Origin: Cacajao melanocephalus
Lineage: Eukaryota; Chordata; Mammalia; Primates; Pitheciidae
NCBI GenBank assembly: GCA_963573385.1
Contig: CAUYLG010051238.1
Location: 40,376 to 104,375, forward strand
DNA length: 64,000 nucleotides
Direction: 5' to 3'
The notes beneath the pieces were generated by a model. It saw only the letters and a list, made by a program, of their open reading frames with translations, was not told the origin of the DNA and searched no databases. This document shows positions 13,545-24,389 of this stretch, piece after piece (within the stretch, counting starts at the first letter, position 1; each line of letters starts with the position of its first letter). The translations under genes and the position numbers were made by a program.

Positions 13545-13715
13545 AGGCTTGCTACCACTCAAGGTGTGGTCCACAGACATCGCCTGGGACTTTGTTAGAA
13601 ATGCGGAAGGAATCTCAGACTCTGTGCCCGACCTACCGAATTAGACGCTGAATTTTTACAAGATTCCTGTGCACTCTAAACTTTGAGAAGCGTTAGATAG
13701 ACTAGCGGTTCTCAG
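13545..13715 (+). mobile_element. hAT-Charlie non-autonomous element, MER20-like
   Basis: CTCAAGGTGTGGTCCACAGA, CGCCTGGGACTTTGTTAGAA, GACCTACCGAATTAGA and ACTTTGAGAAGCGTTAG follow the order of a MER20-type element with terminal CTCAAAG/CTTTGAG inverted ends. Diverged. Confidence 0.65.
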
Positions 13716-14158
13716 GGCTGGCTCCCCTGTTCTTATGGAGCCAAGATCCAGTCAGGGTAGGGGCGCTGGGGCCATGGGAGCCCCACCAGGACAGGGGGCT
13801 CGTTGCTGTGGAACCCCCTCTCCGCCTGCACCAAGAGATTATTTAATGGGCTATTTAAATAAGGGGTAGGAAGGTGCTGTGGGCTGGTCCCATGCATCCA
13901 GGAAAGAGGCCAGTAGAGTATTCTGCCCACTCTTTATAAAAACCTACAGCGATGGCCCCATCCAGGCCTAGACCCACCACCAGCCTCCTAGGAGGGCAGG
14001 GGCATCAGGAATAGGTGGGTGCCCTCCAGAGACGGGCTGCTACCTCCCAGCAGGCATGGGAAGAGCAGTGGTGTGGGGTTCCACTGAGAAGGGACCCTCA
14101 TCTAGAAAAGAGGTTACAAACCTACCATTAAACTATTTTTCCTAAAACGGAAAAAAAA
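13716..14158. other. Unique DNA
   Basis: About 440 bp of GC-richer sequence with no credible gene. Confidence 0.5.
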
Positions 14159-14172
14159 AATCATCTGAAGAG

Positions 14173-14436
14173 ACTTTTTTTTTTTGAGACTGAGTCTCGC
14201 TCTGTCACCCAGGGTGTAGTGCAGTTGCACAATCTCTGCTCACTGCAACCTCTGCTTCCTGTGATTCTCGTGCACAGGCGTACACCACCAACCTGGCTAA
14301 TTTTTGTATTTTTAGTAGAGACAGGGTTTTGCCACATTGGCCAGGCTGATCTCGAACCCCTGACCTCAGGTGATCTGCCCACCTCAGCCTCCCAAAGTGC
14401 TGGGATTACAAGCAAGAGCCACCGCACCCGGCCTGG
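14173..14436 (-). mobile_element. AluS-like SINE with internal deletion
   Basis: Inverted Alu missing part of the right monomer: text jumps from GCTTCCTGTGATTCTCGTGC to ACAGGCGTACACCACC. AATCATCTGAAGAG at 14159-14172 and AATCGTCTGAAGAG at 14437-14450 are the target duplication. Confidence 0.93.
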
Positions 14437-14870
14437 AATCGTCTGAAGAGCTTTTAAAAATGCTGATGCTGGGGCCGGGCACGGTGGCTCATGCCTGTAA
14501 TCCCAGCACTTTGGGAGCCAAGGCAGGAAGATCACGAGGTCACGTGTTCAAGACCAGCCTGATCAACATGGTGATACCCCATCTCTACTAAAAATACAAA
14601 AATCAGCCAGGTGTGGTGATGTGTGCCTGCAATCCCAGCTACTCAGGAGGCTGAGGCAGGAGAATCGCTTGAACCCAGGAGGTGGAGGTTGTAGTGAGCC
14701 GAGATCGTGTCACTCCAGCCCAGCAACAGAGTGAGACTCCATCTAAAAAAAAAAAAAAAAAAAAAAAAGTTGATGCCGAGGCTGTATCCAAGAACAACTA
14801 GCATCATGTTGATTTTTGTCGCCCACCAGATGATTGCAATATTCAGCCAGGGTTGAAAGCCATTCATCTA
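14437..14870 (+). mobile_element. hAT-like fragment split by an Alu
   Basis: TCTGAAGAGCTTTTAAAAAT and GCTGATGCTGGGG before the Alu, with TTGATGCCGAGGCTGTATCC after it, resemble the middle of a MER5/MER20-type hAT element. Its outer ends are not clear, so the limits are approximate. Confidence 0.4.
14473..14768 (+). mobile_element. AluS/Y-like SINE
   Basis: GGCCGGGCACGGTGGCTCAT to a long A-tail. The ACGAGGTC text is shared by Y and some S subfamilies. TGATGCTGGGG before and TTGATGCCGAGG after are a diverged target duplication. Confidence 0.93.
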
Positions 14871-14875
14871 GACCA

Positions 14876-15010
14876 ACCCTGTAATTTGCAGGTCAAGAAA
14901 CTAAAGTCCAAAGGGCTAAACTGACCTGCCCAAGGTCATACAGCCAGGGAGTGACAGTGCCTGGGACCTGAGCCCCAGTGCTCCACCGCCAGGGCTCTCT
15001 TCACTGGACT
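14876..15010 (+). mobile_element. MIR SINE fragment
   Basis: AGGTCAAGAAACTAAAGTCC, ACCTGCCCAAGGTCATACAG and CCAGTGCTCCACCGCCAGGG match the MIR core and 3' part in plus orientation. Confidence 0.75.
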
Positions 15011-15800
15011 TCACTGCAAAACGGGGCGAGGTGCAGCGGAGCACCGGCGCTTCCTTTCTGGCTCAGCTTCTTCCTAGTTGGGACCTTAGCTCAGATCCCG
15101 AAGGAGGAGCTTCCTAGATGCGGCGACCTTACGCCTTTGAATTCCCAGATGGAGTATGGCCATAGGGCCTTCACCCTCTCAGGCAGTAAGTCCCAGAAGC
15201 CTGGGGCCAGCGGGGAGTCTGCTTCCTAACCGCTGGCCAGTCTCTAGGCTGGAACAGCCAGGCAGCCTGGCCCTGCCATTCCTGCCCACCCCCACCCATC
15301 TTCCCAGAGACTCAGAGCCCTGGGGGACTGTCCCCCACAGTTCTCAGAACTCAGGTGAGGTTTCGGAGCCCCCACAGCCTCAGCTCCCGACTCCGCTCGG
15401 AACCGCTGGGACAGGCCCGTTCTCAAGTCAGCAACCGCGACTGTCTTGAAACCATCAGAGGCTCCCTCCTGACTTGTTTTTGCTCTCTTGTCAGGGTTTT
15501 GGGGGGGGTGTGTATCTCAAACCTCTGATTGTCTCTGCTTTGTGACTCTTTCTGGTGTGTTTTTGAAGTGGCTTTTTGTTATTCTGCCTCCACTCGCTCG
15601 TTTTTCTCGGCAGCCGCGGAAGACACTCTCGGCCTGCTCTGCCCTCCGCCGAGCACTTGGATGCCTTGTAAACAGCTTAGCCTGGTGGCCTGGACCGGGC
15701 TGAACAGATAGGGAGAGCCTGGGCCTGTCGAGCCCTTGAACAGAAACGCGCTGCACAGAGCATCACCGTGCTCAGGAAGAAGGGTGGGGTAGACACGAGA
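14985..15800. promoter_or_regulatory. CpG-enriched segment, possible regulatory DNA
   Basis: My hand count gives about 33 CpG dinucleotides in roughly 800 bp, mostly at 15020-15060, 15360-15440 and 15590-15640. That is clearly more than the flanks, but the observed/expected ratio appears near 0.5, below usual CpG-island thresholds. No repeat explains it. ORFs at 15156-15449 (+) and 15677-16021 (-) lie over it without recognisable domains. A weak promoter or decayed island are both possible. Confidence 0.35.
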
Positions 15801-15958
15801 AAGCAGCCAGGACTTTCTAGGCACAAGATTACTCTACTGATGTCCCAGTGAGGCCTGTTCCACCTCCCAAAAACAGGCAAGAACAGAGGTCTGCCCCTTC
15901 CCAGAGCCTCGAGCCTGCTAGAAGGAGAGCAGCCACCTGCAGGAGCCTTTCCTGAAAA

Positions 15959-16252
15959 AAAACGATTTTTGTTTTGAAACAGAATCTCACTCGGTTGCCC
16001 AGGCTGAATTGCAAGTGGCATAATTGCAGTTCACTACAGCCTTGGCCTCCCCAGCTCAAGCGATCCTTCCACCCTAGCCTCCAAGTAGCTGGGAGTACAG
16101 GTGCACCATGCCTGGCTAATTTATTTGTTTTGTAGAGATGGGGGGTCTCACTGTGTTGCTTGGGCTGGTCTCAAACACCTGTGCTCAAGCAACCCTCCTG
16201 CCTCAGCCTCCCAAAGTGATGGGATCATAGGCATGAGCCACCGTGCCCAGCC
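15959..16252 (-). mobile_element. AluJ-like SINE
   Basis: Inverted Alu with J-type CTCAAGCGATCCTTCCACC. CCTTTCCTGAAAA just upstream and CCTCTCCTGAAAA just downstream are the target duplication. Confidence 0.92.
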
Positions 16253-16286
16253 CTCTCCTGAAAAGTGAGAGGTAGATCTTAACTTG

Positions 16287-16600
16287 TGCTGCCCAATATA
16301 GTAGCCACTAACTGCACATGTGACTACTGAGCGCTTAAAATGTGGCTACTTTGTGGGCATGGTGGCGGACGCCTGTAGTCCCAGCTACTTGGGAGGCTGA
16401 GGCAGAATTATTTGAACCCAGGAGATGGAGGTTGCAGTGAGATCGCACCATTGTACTCCAGCCTGGGTGATAGAGCAAGACTCTGTCTAAAAAAAAATAA
16501 AAAAGTGGCTACTTTGACTAAGGAATTGAATTTTTTATTTAGTGTTGCATAGTTTAAATAACCACGTGTGGCTAGCAGCTGCTGTTAGCACAGCTCAAAA
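16287..16600. mobile_element. hAT-like MITE with terminal inverted repeats
   Basis: The left end GTGCTGCCCAATATAGTAGC with CCACTAACTGCACATGTG is an imperfect inverted match to the right end CACGTGTGGCTAGCAGCTGC. The AT-rich middle (TGAATTTTTTATTTAGTG) fits a small non-autonomous DNA transposon. A half Alu interrupts it. I do not name the family. Confidence 0.6.
16354..16504 (+). mobile_element. 5'-truncated Alu (right half only)
   Basis: Contains only the right-monomer region from GGCATGGTGGCGGACGCC to an A-tail. GTGGCTACTTTG at 16342-16353 and 16505-16516 is its target duplication, so it inserted already truncated. Confidence 0.92.
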
Positions 16601-16603
16601 GCA

Positions 16604-16785
16604 GGGATCTCAAACTTGGCTGCATATTAGAATCACCTGGGAACTTTAAGCCACTCTGACGCCTGCAGCCATCCCTGCTGACTTTGATTTATTGCCACTG
16701 GGTGTGGGCAGAGCCAGAGTTCCGAAAGCCCCACAGGTGATTCTCATGCACAGCCAAGTTTTCAAACTTCTGGCCCAAAGGACTT
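16604..16785. mobile_element. hAT-Charlie MITE, MER5/MER20 class
   Basis: GATCTCAAACTTGGCTGC at the left and GCACAGCCAAGTTTTCAAAC at the right are imperfect inverted repeats. GAATCACCTGGGAACTTTAA and CAGGTGATTCTCATGC are typical of these elements. Confidence 0.7.
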
Positions 16786-16914
16786 CCCACAGCTGTTCCA
16801 ACTCTAACATCCTACATGTTGATCTGGTTCCTACAGTTTCAGAATTTAAGGAGCAAGGAATTTACATAGAGAATCGACTCAAGATGCTAGAACGTTTTTT
16901 ATGTTCTAAATGTA

Positions 16915-17440
16915 ATGCATGTTTGTTATAACTTATGGGAGAAAATTGAGACTATTCAGAGAAACGAACAGAAGAAAGTCAAAATACCCTAAAATCCCAC
17001 CACATAGAGAAAAAGGGTTAAAACACTTAGACGTATATCCTTCCAGGCATTTTTCCATGGACAGAGCCTTATTTTCCTTTGAAATTAAAATCCTACAATG
17101 CTTCCTATTTTTTAATTGTTTTTGTCACTTTGTTTATTTGATTAACAAATATATCATCAATTGTAATGGCTATATGACATTCTATTGTATATAGAAATCA
17201 TATTAATATTAGCTCTATTTTTGCTGTAATTTTTTAAAAACATTGCTGTAAAAAAATAATAACAATGTCTTTATGAAAAGCCACTTACTAACTCCTTAGG
17301 AGAAAAGAAAAAAAAATTAGGTCAAAGGGCATAGAAAATTCTAAGACTTCTCCTGAATGTTTACCAAAGACCTCTCCAGAAAAGTTGACCCAGTTCACAT
17401 TCCCGTCAACAGAGCATGAAAGTACCTAAATTTATGCATG
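16915..17440 (-). mobile_element. L1M-class LINE 3' fragment
   Basis: CAAAATACCCTAAAATCCCA, ACGTATATCCTTCCAGGCAT, ATGGCTATATGACATTCTAT, TCAAAGGGCATAGAAAATTC and TTCCCGTCAACAGAGCATGA resemble the complement of old L1 3' sequence. Diverged, with approximate edges. Confidence 0.5.
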
Positions 17441-17524
17441 CTGGCACTGGGGATTGAACTTTTCGAACTTAACAGGATTTGAAAAAAAATTTTTTTTATC
17501 CACCAAGAGGCAACCCATTGTTTC

Positions 17525-17660
17525 CAAGTTCAGCACACCTTTACTGAGCACTGACTACGTGCCAGGTGCCATCTTGGGTGTTGGTGATAAAGATGAATGG
17601 AATGCATCCCTGTCCTCTAAGAACTCAAGAAAAGGGAGAATGAACAACTTGGCTTTAAGT
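17525..17660 (-). mobile_element. L2 LINE 3' fragment
   Basis: ACACCTTTACTGAGCACTGA, CTACGTGCCAGGTGCCATC, TTGGTGATAAAGATGAATG and GCATCCCTGTCCTCTAAGAA follow the complement of the L2 3' end. Confidence 0.7.
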
Positions 17661-18167
17661 CAAGGGAGAACAATATAGATGCTAAATAAAGGTACCAAAA
17701 TCACAGTGGGAGCAGGAAAGAAAAGCCCACAATTCTTCACAGCAATGCTAGGAAGTCTGAGGGGGTGATGCTCGAGCTGGCTCTAGAAAGGTGAGTCTAG
17801 GCGCTGGTGAGAGGTAGGAGTGATGGTATATGGCAAACACCAAAAAATGCTGGAGGCACAAGGAATTGGAAAGTTATCACTTCCCCCCTCCGGTGGCTCC
17901 TATATTTATCGACCGTCTATAGTCAGGAAGCTTCTCCTTGAGTCTCTCCAGCAGCCTCCTATTGCAGCTTCAACCCCTTCCTCTGGTTATGTGTAGTGAG
18001 AATGGGAGGCAGCTTGGATGCGTTCTCCATAAATTCACCTCCAGAGACTTCTAGACCAAGGCAAACACTAAGCGTGGTATGACATGTTTTCGTTGATGAG
18101 TTGGTCCCTTTTGGATTATTTGCTCCTTTCATAAAAACAACATTGACTTGTAACTTCAGTACATCCA
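17661..18167. other. Unique DNA
   Basis: About 500 bp, with no feature recognised. Confidence 0.5.
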
Positions 18168-18356
18168 TTGACCAGCCTGGGCAATATAACGAGACCCCAC
18201 CTCTACAAAAAATAAAAAAAATCAGCTGGGTGTGGTGGCATGTACCTGTAGTTCCAGCCACTTGGGAGGCTGAGGTGGGAGGATCAATTGAACATGGGAG
18301 GTTGATGCCACTGCACTCCAGCCTAGATGACAAAGCAAGACTCTGTCTTAAAAAAA
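18168..18356 (+). mobile_element. AluJ-like SINE, 5'-truncated and internally deleted
   Basis: Begins in the left monomer at GACCAGCCTGGGCAATATAA, lacks part of the right monomer (CATGGGAGGTTGATGCCACT), and ends with an A-tail that passes into a TA/CA microsatellite. Confidence 0.88.
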
Positions 18357-18362
18357 TAGATA

Positions 18363-18396
<34 letters not shown>

Positions 18397-18421
18397 TATA
18401 TAATACATATATATATATATA
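18357..18421 (+). repeat. (TA)n(CA)n microsatellite
   Basis: TATATAAT, TATATATATACACACACAC and ATATATATATAT runs grown from the tail of the preceding Alu. The 159-codon minus frame across this region is Alu plus simple repeat. Confidence 0.93.
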
Positions 18422-19469
18422 TTTTTTTTAAGTTGCAAAACTCAAGACCATAAGACAAACATCAAGATGATCTGGATTCCCCAGGCCACTGGTCCTGAGC
18501 CCAACTTGCCCCTCATTATTAGAATGGCCAATGCCAGCCCTGTACAGAGAAGCGGGAGCCAGTTGAAATCCTGGCTCTTCTACTTAGGCCCTTGTAATTC
18601 ACCCAAAGGAATTCCCTTCTTCATCTCCCTGGGCCTATAAGACATGGGTGGTACAAACAGTGAAAAGTTAGGTTTGGGGAGGTAAGGGAAGACTTTTGTT
18701 AATAATAATAACCACCAGTGACTCCCATCCATGTGGGCTCACATCTAGCGGGCCAGCCCCTTGCCTTCGCTTTCTGTGAGTCTCTGTGACTCACAAACAT
18801 ACACGCTATGTCGACCGAGTCTGCCATGTATTTTAGAAATAACACATGTTCCCAAAGATGGCCTTTCTTGGGAAACTCACTGTAGAAATGAATTAAGGGA
18901 CTTCCCAAATGTGTCTCAGGGCAGGAGGTAAGATGGGCATGACAGCCACGGGACCTTTTCCACCCATTGACCGACACTCCCTCTTTCCCCAATTCTGCCC
19001 TACAACGTCAGAGGCCAGATCAAACTTCCCTACTTGCTCTGCCTTCACCTCCCCTTTCTCCCCTGCTCTGTGACGCATGATGTCCCTGGAGAGTCCCCCA
19101 CATCATCGCAGAACAAAAACAAAAACAGCAGAGAAAAACTACCAAACCACGCTCCCCCCACCCCCTCTACTATGAGTCGCCCACACGACGAGGGTTCTTG
19201 GTTTCAAATACTAGAAATGAAATGGCCTTTTCTTTCCTTTTCACTTCTGCTATTTACACAGAAATGCCTCGGTGCTAAACCCACCATAATTCAAGTTTAT
19301 TTTTGGATTTCTCAGCTGTAGAAATCTACAGAATGCCTAAATGGGCTGAAGCAACTCAGTCAATAGGAGGAAGGAGAGGGTGGAAGGGAATGAATGTTGT
19401 CAAGAAGCTGCGTGCTGGGGCCTTACTGATGCGATTTCGTTTCCTCCTTGCAGAGACTCTTAGAAGAAA
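18422..19469. other. Mostly unique DNA
   Basis: About 1 kb. A faint MIR-like stretch may lie near 18565-18640 (TTCTTCATCTCCCTGGGCC). No gene recognised. Confidence 0.4.
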
Positions 19470-19615
19470 CCCTGTTATCAATTATCTTTTGAAGACAGTG
19501 AAACTGAGATTCTGTGTCGTTAAGCAACTTGGTTTAAGTCAAACAATTTCTAAGTGGTGGGACCTGGATTTAAAACCAGGACTGACTCAAAACCCAGAGT
19601 TCTTTGGTCTCAGCC
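19470..19615 (+). mobile_element. MIR SINE fragment
   Basis: GAAGACAGTGAAACTGAGAT, GTTAAGCAACTTGGTTTAAG, TCTAAGTGGTGGGACCTGGA and TTAAAACCAGGACTGACTC follow the MIR core in plus orientation. It supplies the middle of the 162-codon frame at 19303-19791. Confidence 0.75.
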
Positions 19616-19864
19616 CTCACTCCCACCCACGTCCGCGCCCGCCCCCTCTCTTGCTCCCACAGCGAATTCTCACGTGCCTTCTGTACCCGAGTGTTTGTAC
19701 TCTCTCTGCCCCAGGCACCTCCTGTACTTTTGCCCTTTTCTGCTTTGGAACAAAAATAGGGCCAAACAGAGAAGGTTCTGGAAATTTCTGATTTGGTTTT
19801 GTTTCATTTTTCCACAAAGCATAGTACATGCCTCATTTCAAGCATTTAAGTAATTGACTTCTTG

Positions 19865-20175
<311 letters not shown>

Positions 20176-20269
20176 TAATTGACTTCTTGCCCTCTGGGAA
20201 TCCTGTTGGGGAGGAAAGCCAAGGTGGACAGACTCTAATGGCAACATGGAAGACTGCCAGACTTGAAGC

Positions 20270-20455
20270 CACGCAGATCTGTGCTGGAATCCCAGTTTGG
20301 ACACTTAAGGCACTTAAATGTTGCTAAGCCTCCACTTCCTCGTCTATAAATTGGCAATGACGTACCCATCTGGCAGGGTAATTGGGAGACCCAAATGAGA
20401 TGATGTGAGGGAAAGGGCCCAGGTCAGATTCCAGCACATAGTAGATCTCCAAGAA
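20270..20455 (-). mobile_element. MIR SINE
   Basis: CTAAGCCTCCACTTCCTCGT, TCTATAAATTGGCAATGACG, CAAATGAGATGATGTGAGGG and CCAGCACATAGTAGATCTCC match the complement of MIR. Confidence 0.75.
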
Positions 20456-21215
20456 ATGTCTCCTTCTCTTCCTCTCATACATCCTCAGGAAAGGGGTTCA
20501 GGGCTGTCACTAGGGATCCTGGCCTGCAGAGAGCTTTAACTCTCTGAGAAAGCACAGATAGATTCATTTAGGCCTGTCTCAAATATTTTCAGGGCTCAGG
20601 TAAGAGTACAAATTGGGGCCTACATACTACATGCCCAGATAGTTAAGTTAAAAATAAAGCTAACAGACTTATAAAATAGGTTCCATTTCATAATGAAACT
20701 ATGTATTTTAATAATGATCTACAGGGGCATGTTTAAATTTAGAATTCTCAGACTCCTTCGAGAACTCTTAGATTCTCCCCTCAGCTCCCCTTTCTCTACT
20801 CCCCAGCCTGCAAACCTAGCGTCATCTACAGCCACCATAAACAGCCAGGACGTGGTCATCAACGGAATCTAGGGGTGCACACCAAGCTGTGCAGTCTACC
20901 CTGGGGAGGATGTTCCGTGTGAAGAGGCCTATGTAAGCCTGAAAGTGGCTGAGAACTCTTTGGGCAGGGAATACTGGGTCCTGAGACTTGGAGTGTGACA
21001 TAGAAGCGGGGACATGGACCAGTCCTTCACCTGACAGACAAGAGAACAGTCTGAAGAAGGCCAGAGAAGGACCTCTAAGGTGTGGGTTCCTCCACCTGAA
21101 TCTGAGGGCCGGCTGCATTTGTTGAGATGCTATTTACCTGTCACTCTAAGCAGGAATTTATGCAGTGAGGGGGAGCTATAATACTGACCTCATCCTTCTT
21201 CCTAAAGGATTAACA
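20456..21215. other. Unique DNA with one 98-codon minus ORF
   Basis: About 760 bp with no repeat recognised. A minus-strand frame at 20822-21118 is open for 98 codons with no domain, signal peptide or homologue known to me. It is probably chance, although it is one of the few longer frames in the window not explained by a repeat. Confidence 0.4.
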
Positions 21216-21271
21216 GTTTAGGGCTTAACTCTTCCTGAGTTAAGCTCTAAACCAAGAGTTAAGCCCTAAAC
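21216..21271. repeat. Inverted/tandem short repeat with hairpin potential
   Basis: GTTTAGGGCTTAACTCTT (21216-21233) is the exact reverse complement of AAGAGTTAAGCCCTAAAC (21254-21271). Between them GAGTTAAGCTCTAAAC (21237-21252) is another copy with one change. So there are two tandem copies of a 19-bp unit and one inverted copy, able to form an 18-bp perfect stem. Confidence 0.9.
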
Positions 21272-21459
21272 CTGACTTTGAAAGGAAATTATACTTTGGA
21301 TCATTTCAATTTATTTTCAATAATCTTTCTCTTTCTTCACCCCCGGGGACATGGGACAAGGAGGGAGAGATTCTAACATACATACATTGACATTTACACA
21401 TAGAATCTCTACTGCTCCATTTTTGTTCTTTGCTTTAAAAGTCTTTGTTCCAAAAACTA

Positions 21460-21710
21460 CAGACAGAAACTAGTTCAGTGGTTGTGAGGAGCTGAGGGTA
21501 GAGGAAGAGGTTGACTACAAAGGGACATGAGGGAATGGTGGTGTATGATGAAACTGTTATATACCGTATCTTGTTTGTGGTAGTACATAACTGTATGAAT
21601 TTATTTTTTTTTTAATCCTAGACTTGTATACTAGAATGGGCAATTTTTACTATGTGTAAAATTATACCTGAAAAAACTATGTAATAAAAACTCTTTGCTC
21701 TAAATAATAT
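21460..21710 (+). mobile_element. L1M-class 3' UTR fragment
   Basis: TAGTTCAGTGGTTGTGAGGA, CTGAGGGTAGAGGAAGAGG, GATGAAACTGTTATATACC and TATGTGTAAAATTATACCTG, ending in AATAAAAA, follow the 3' UTR layout of old L1 elements in plus orientation. Confidence 0.6.
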
Positions 21711-21911
21711 TTTAAGAAAGCAGCAGGATTTTAAAAGGAGAATGTGTTCAGACATTTAACTTCACTTCCTATGGTGTGACATTTAGGGTGAGTCAGTGTA
21801 GTGGACACCTGTCACATCGATGGTGGCAGCTCATCATCTTAAGGACAGGTTTTCTATTATTGTCCTGCCTCCCAAAATAGAAGTCAAGCACTCAAACTCC
21901 CCATATCCACT

Positions 21912-22112
21912 GCAGCTAGAACACAGTCATGTGACCTATTTTCCACCAATCAGAAGCACTCATGTAGGCACAGATTCAGGTGACCTACCCTCTACCAGTC
22001 AGAAACACTCATATAGGCATTGATTCATGTTACCTACCCTCTACCAGTCAGAAGCACTCATGTAGGAATCAATTCATGTGACCTACCCTCCACCAATCAG
22101 GAGCACTCATGT
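21912..22112 (+). repeat. 49-bp tandem repeat, about four copies
   Basis: Unit starts recur at 21931, 21980, 22029 and 22078, an exact 49-base period. Each unit reads roughly GTGACCTACCCTCTACCAGT followed by CAGAAGCACTCATGTAGG and a short spacer. The first and last copies carry CCAATCAG, the two middle ones CCAGTCAG. It lies just left of the minus-strand provirus but outside its LTR. Confidence 0.92.
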
Positions 22113-22210
22113 AACTGCTAATTCACAAGTGAGTACTGTATAGATACGAGGGCTGCATGAGGCTTCCATTTTGCTGGTGTGCCGACAACAGAGGCATTTG
22201 ACTTTGGGGC

Positions 22211-22608
22211 TTTTAAAAGAAAAACTGTAGGCAAATTAAATTTAACAGAGTTTAATGGAGCAAAAACCAATGCGTGAATCAAGTATCCGCCTAAGCCACA
22301 GTAGGTTCAGAGACACCTTAGCACAGCCACTTGGTGGAAGGTTTACAGTCAGAAAAAAGAAAATGATCTACAGAAAATGTAAGTGAAGTACAGAAACAGC
22401 CAGATTGGTTACAGTTGGCATTTGCCTTATTTAAATACGCTTTGAACAGTTAGCTGCCCTTGACTGGCTGAAACTCAGTGATTTGCACAAAAGTAGGTTA
22501 CAGTCTGTTTACACATCCAGTCAGGTTGCAGTTTACAGTGTAGGAGAAACCTTTAGGCAGAACTTAGAATATGTAAGGAAGCAGCTTTAAGCTAAACTTA
22601 ATTTGATA
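22211..22608 (-). mobile_element. 3' LTR of the minus-strand ERV
   Basis: 398 bp matching 27646-28344 once the Alu in the latter is removed. Shared text includes CAAATTAAATTTAACAG, GCATTTGCCTTATTTAAA, GTAGGTTACAGTCTGTT and GCTAAACTTAATTT. On the coding strand TATTTAAATAAGG is a TATA-like element. The ends have drifted from the TG/CA form still visible in the partner LTR. Confidence 0.85.
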
Positions 22609-22609
22609 A

Positions 22610-22621
22610 TTCCCCCCTTTT
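22610..22621 (-). other. Polypurine tract
   Basis: On the minus strand the bases just before the 3' LTR read AAAAGGGGGGAA. Retroviruses use such a tract to prime plus-strand DNA synthesis, and its position at the LTR edge fixes the orientation of the element. Confidence 0.85.
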
Positions 22622-23009
22622 GGTTATCCTCTTAATGTTGAGAGACCAAAAAACTTAAAGCATTGATGTCACTCTGTCGCCATGATAAAGGTACCTATTT
22701 GGTCTCAAATCCCATTGGGAAATAGCAGAACAGTGAGTTTTGTGAGGTGGAAACAAGGACTTCAGGTTATTTTTTTTTTTTTCGGGATTACAGTAGCGCG
22801 GACCTCTTTGTACTGCGATCTCCTGTTTTTAAGAGAAAAGCAAAACTTGGTCTGTTTTAGAATCTGTTCCCTTAAAGTTTCAGATCGATTATGTCACATT
22901 TAATATGAGTGACTCTGTTTTGGTTTGGTCTGGTCTGTTGGGGCCTAAGCCACAAGCTTAGTCCAAAACAATTGCCTCCCATAATTTTGTTTAAAAATTT
23001 CCCCCTCCT
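22622..23009 (-). other. ERV interior, no frame recognised
   Basis: About 390 bp between polypurine tract and Alus, presumably the env end and 3' untranslated region. No open frame can be assigned. Confidence 0.5.
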
Positions 23010-23150
23010 AGCCAGGCATGGTGGCTCACGCCTGTAAACCCAGCACTTTGGGAGGCCGAGGCGGGAGAATCACCTGAGGTCAGGAGTTTGAGACCAGCCT
23101 GACCAACATGGAGAAATATCATCTCTTAAAAAAAAAAAAAAAAAGAAAAG
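23010..23150 (+). mobile_element. Left-half Alu with A-tail
   Basis: Contains AGCCAGGCATGGTGGCTCAC to ACATGGAGAAATATCATCTC, then an A-tail; the right monomer is absent. AAATTTCCCCCTCCT before and AAATTCCCCCTTCT after form the target duplication. Confidence 0.9.
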
Positions 23151-23166
23151 AAAATTCCCCCTTCTG

Positions 23167-24389
<1,223 letters not shown>

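Noticed and set aside
14161..14535. 124-codon minus ORF
   Set aside because: Entirely antisense/sense Alu translation across two Alus.
15677..16021. 114-codon minus ORF near the CpG-rich segment
   Set aside because: It begins inside an AluJ and has no recognisable domain. GC-rich DNA keeps frames open by chance.
17959..18438. 159-codon minus ORF
   Set aside because: It runs through a truncated Alu and a TA/CA microsatellite.
19303..19791. 162-codon plus ORF, the longest in the window
   Set aside because: Its middle is a translated MIR element (19470-19615), its end is a proline-rich low-complexity stretch, and no domain is visible.
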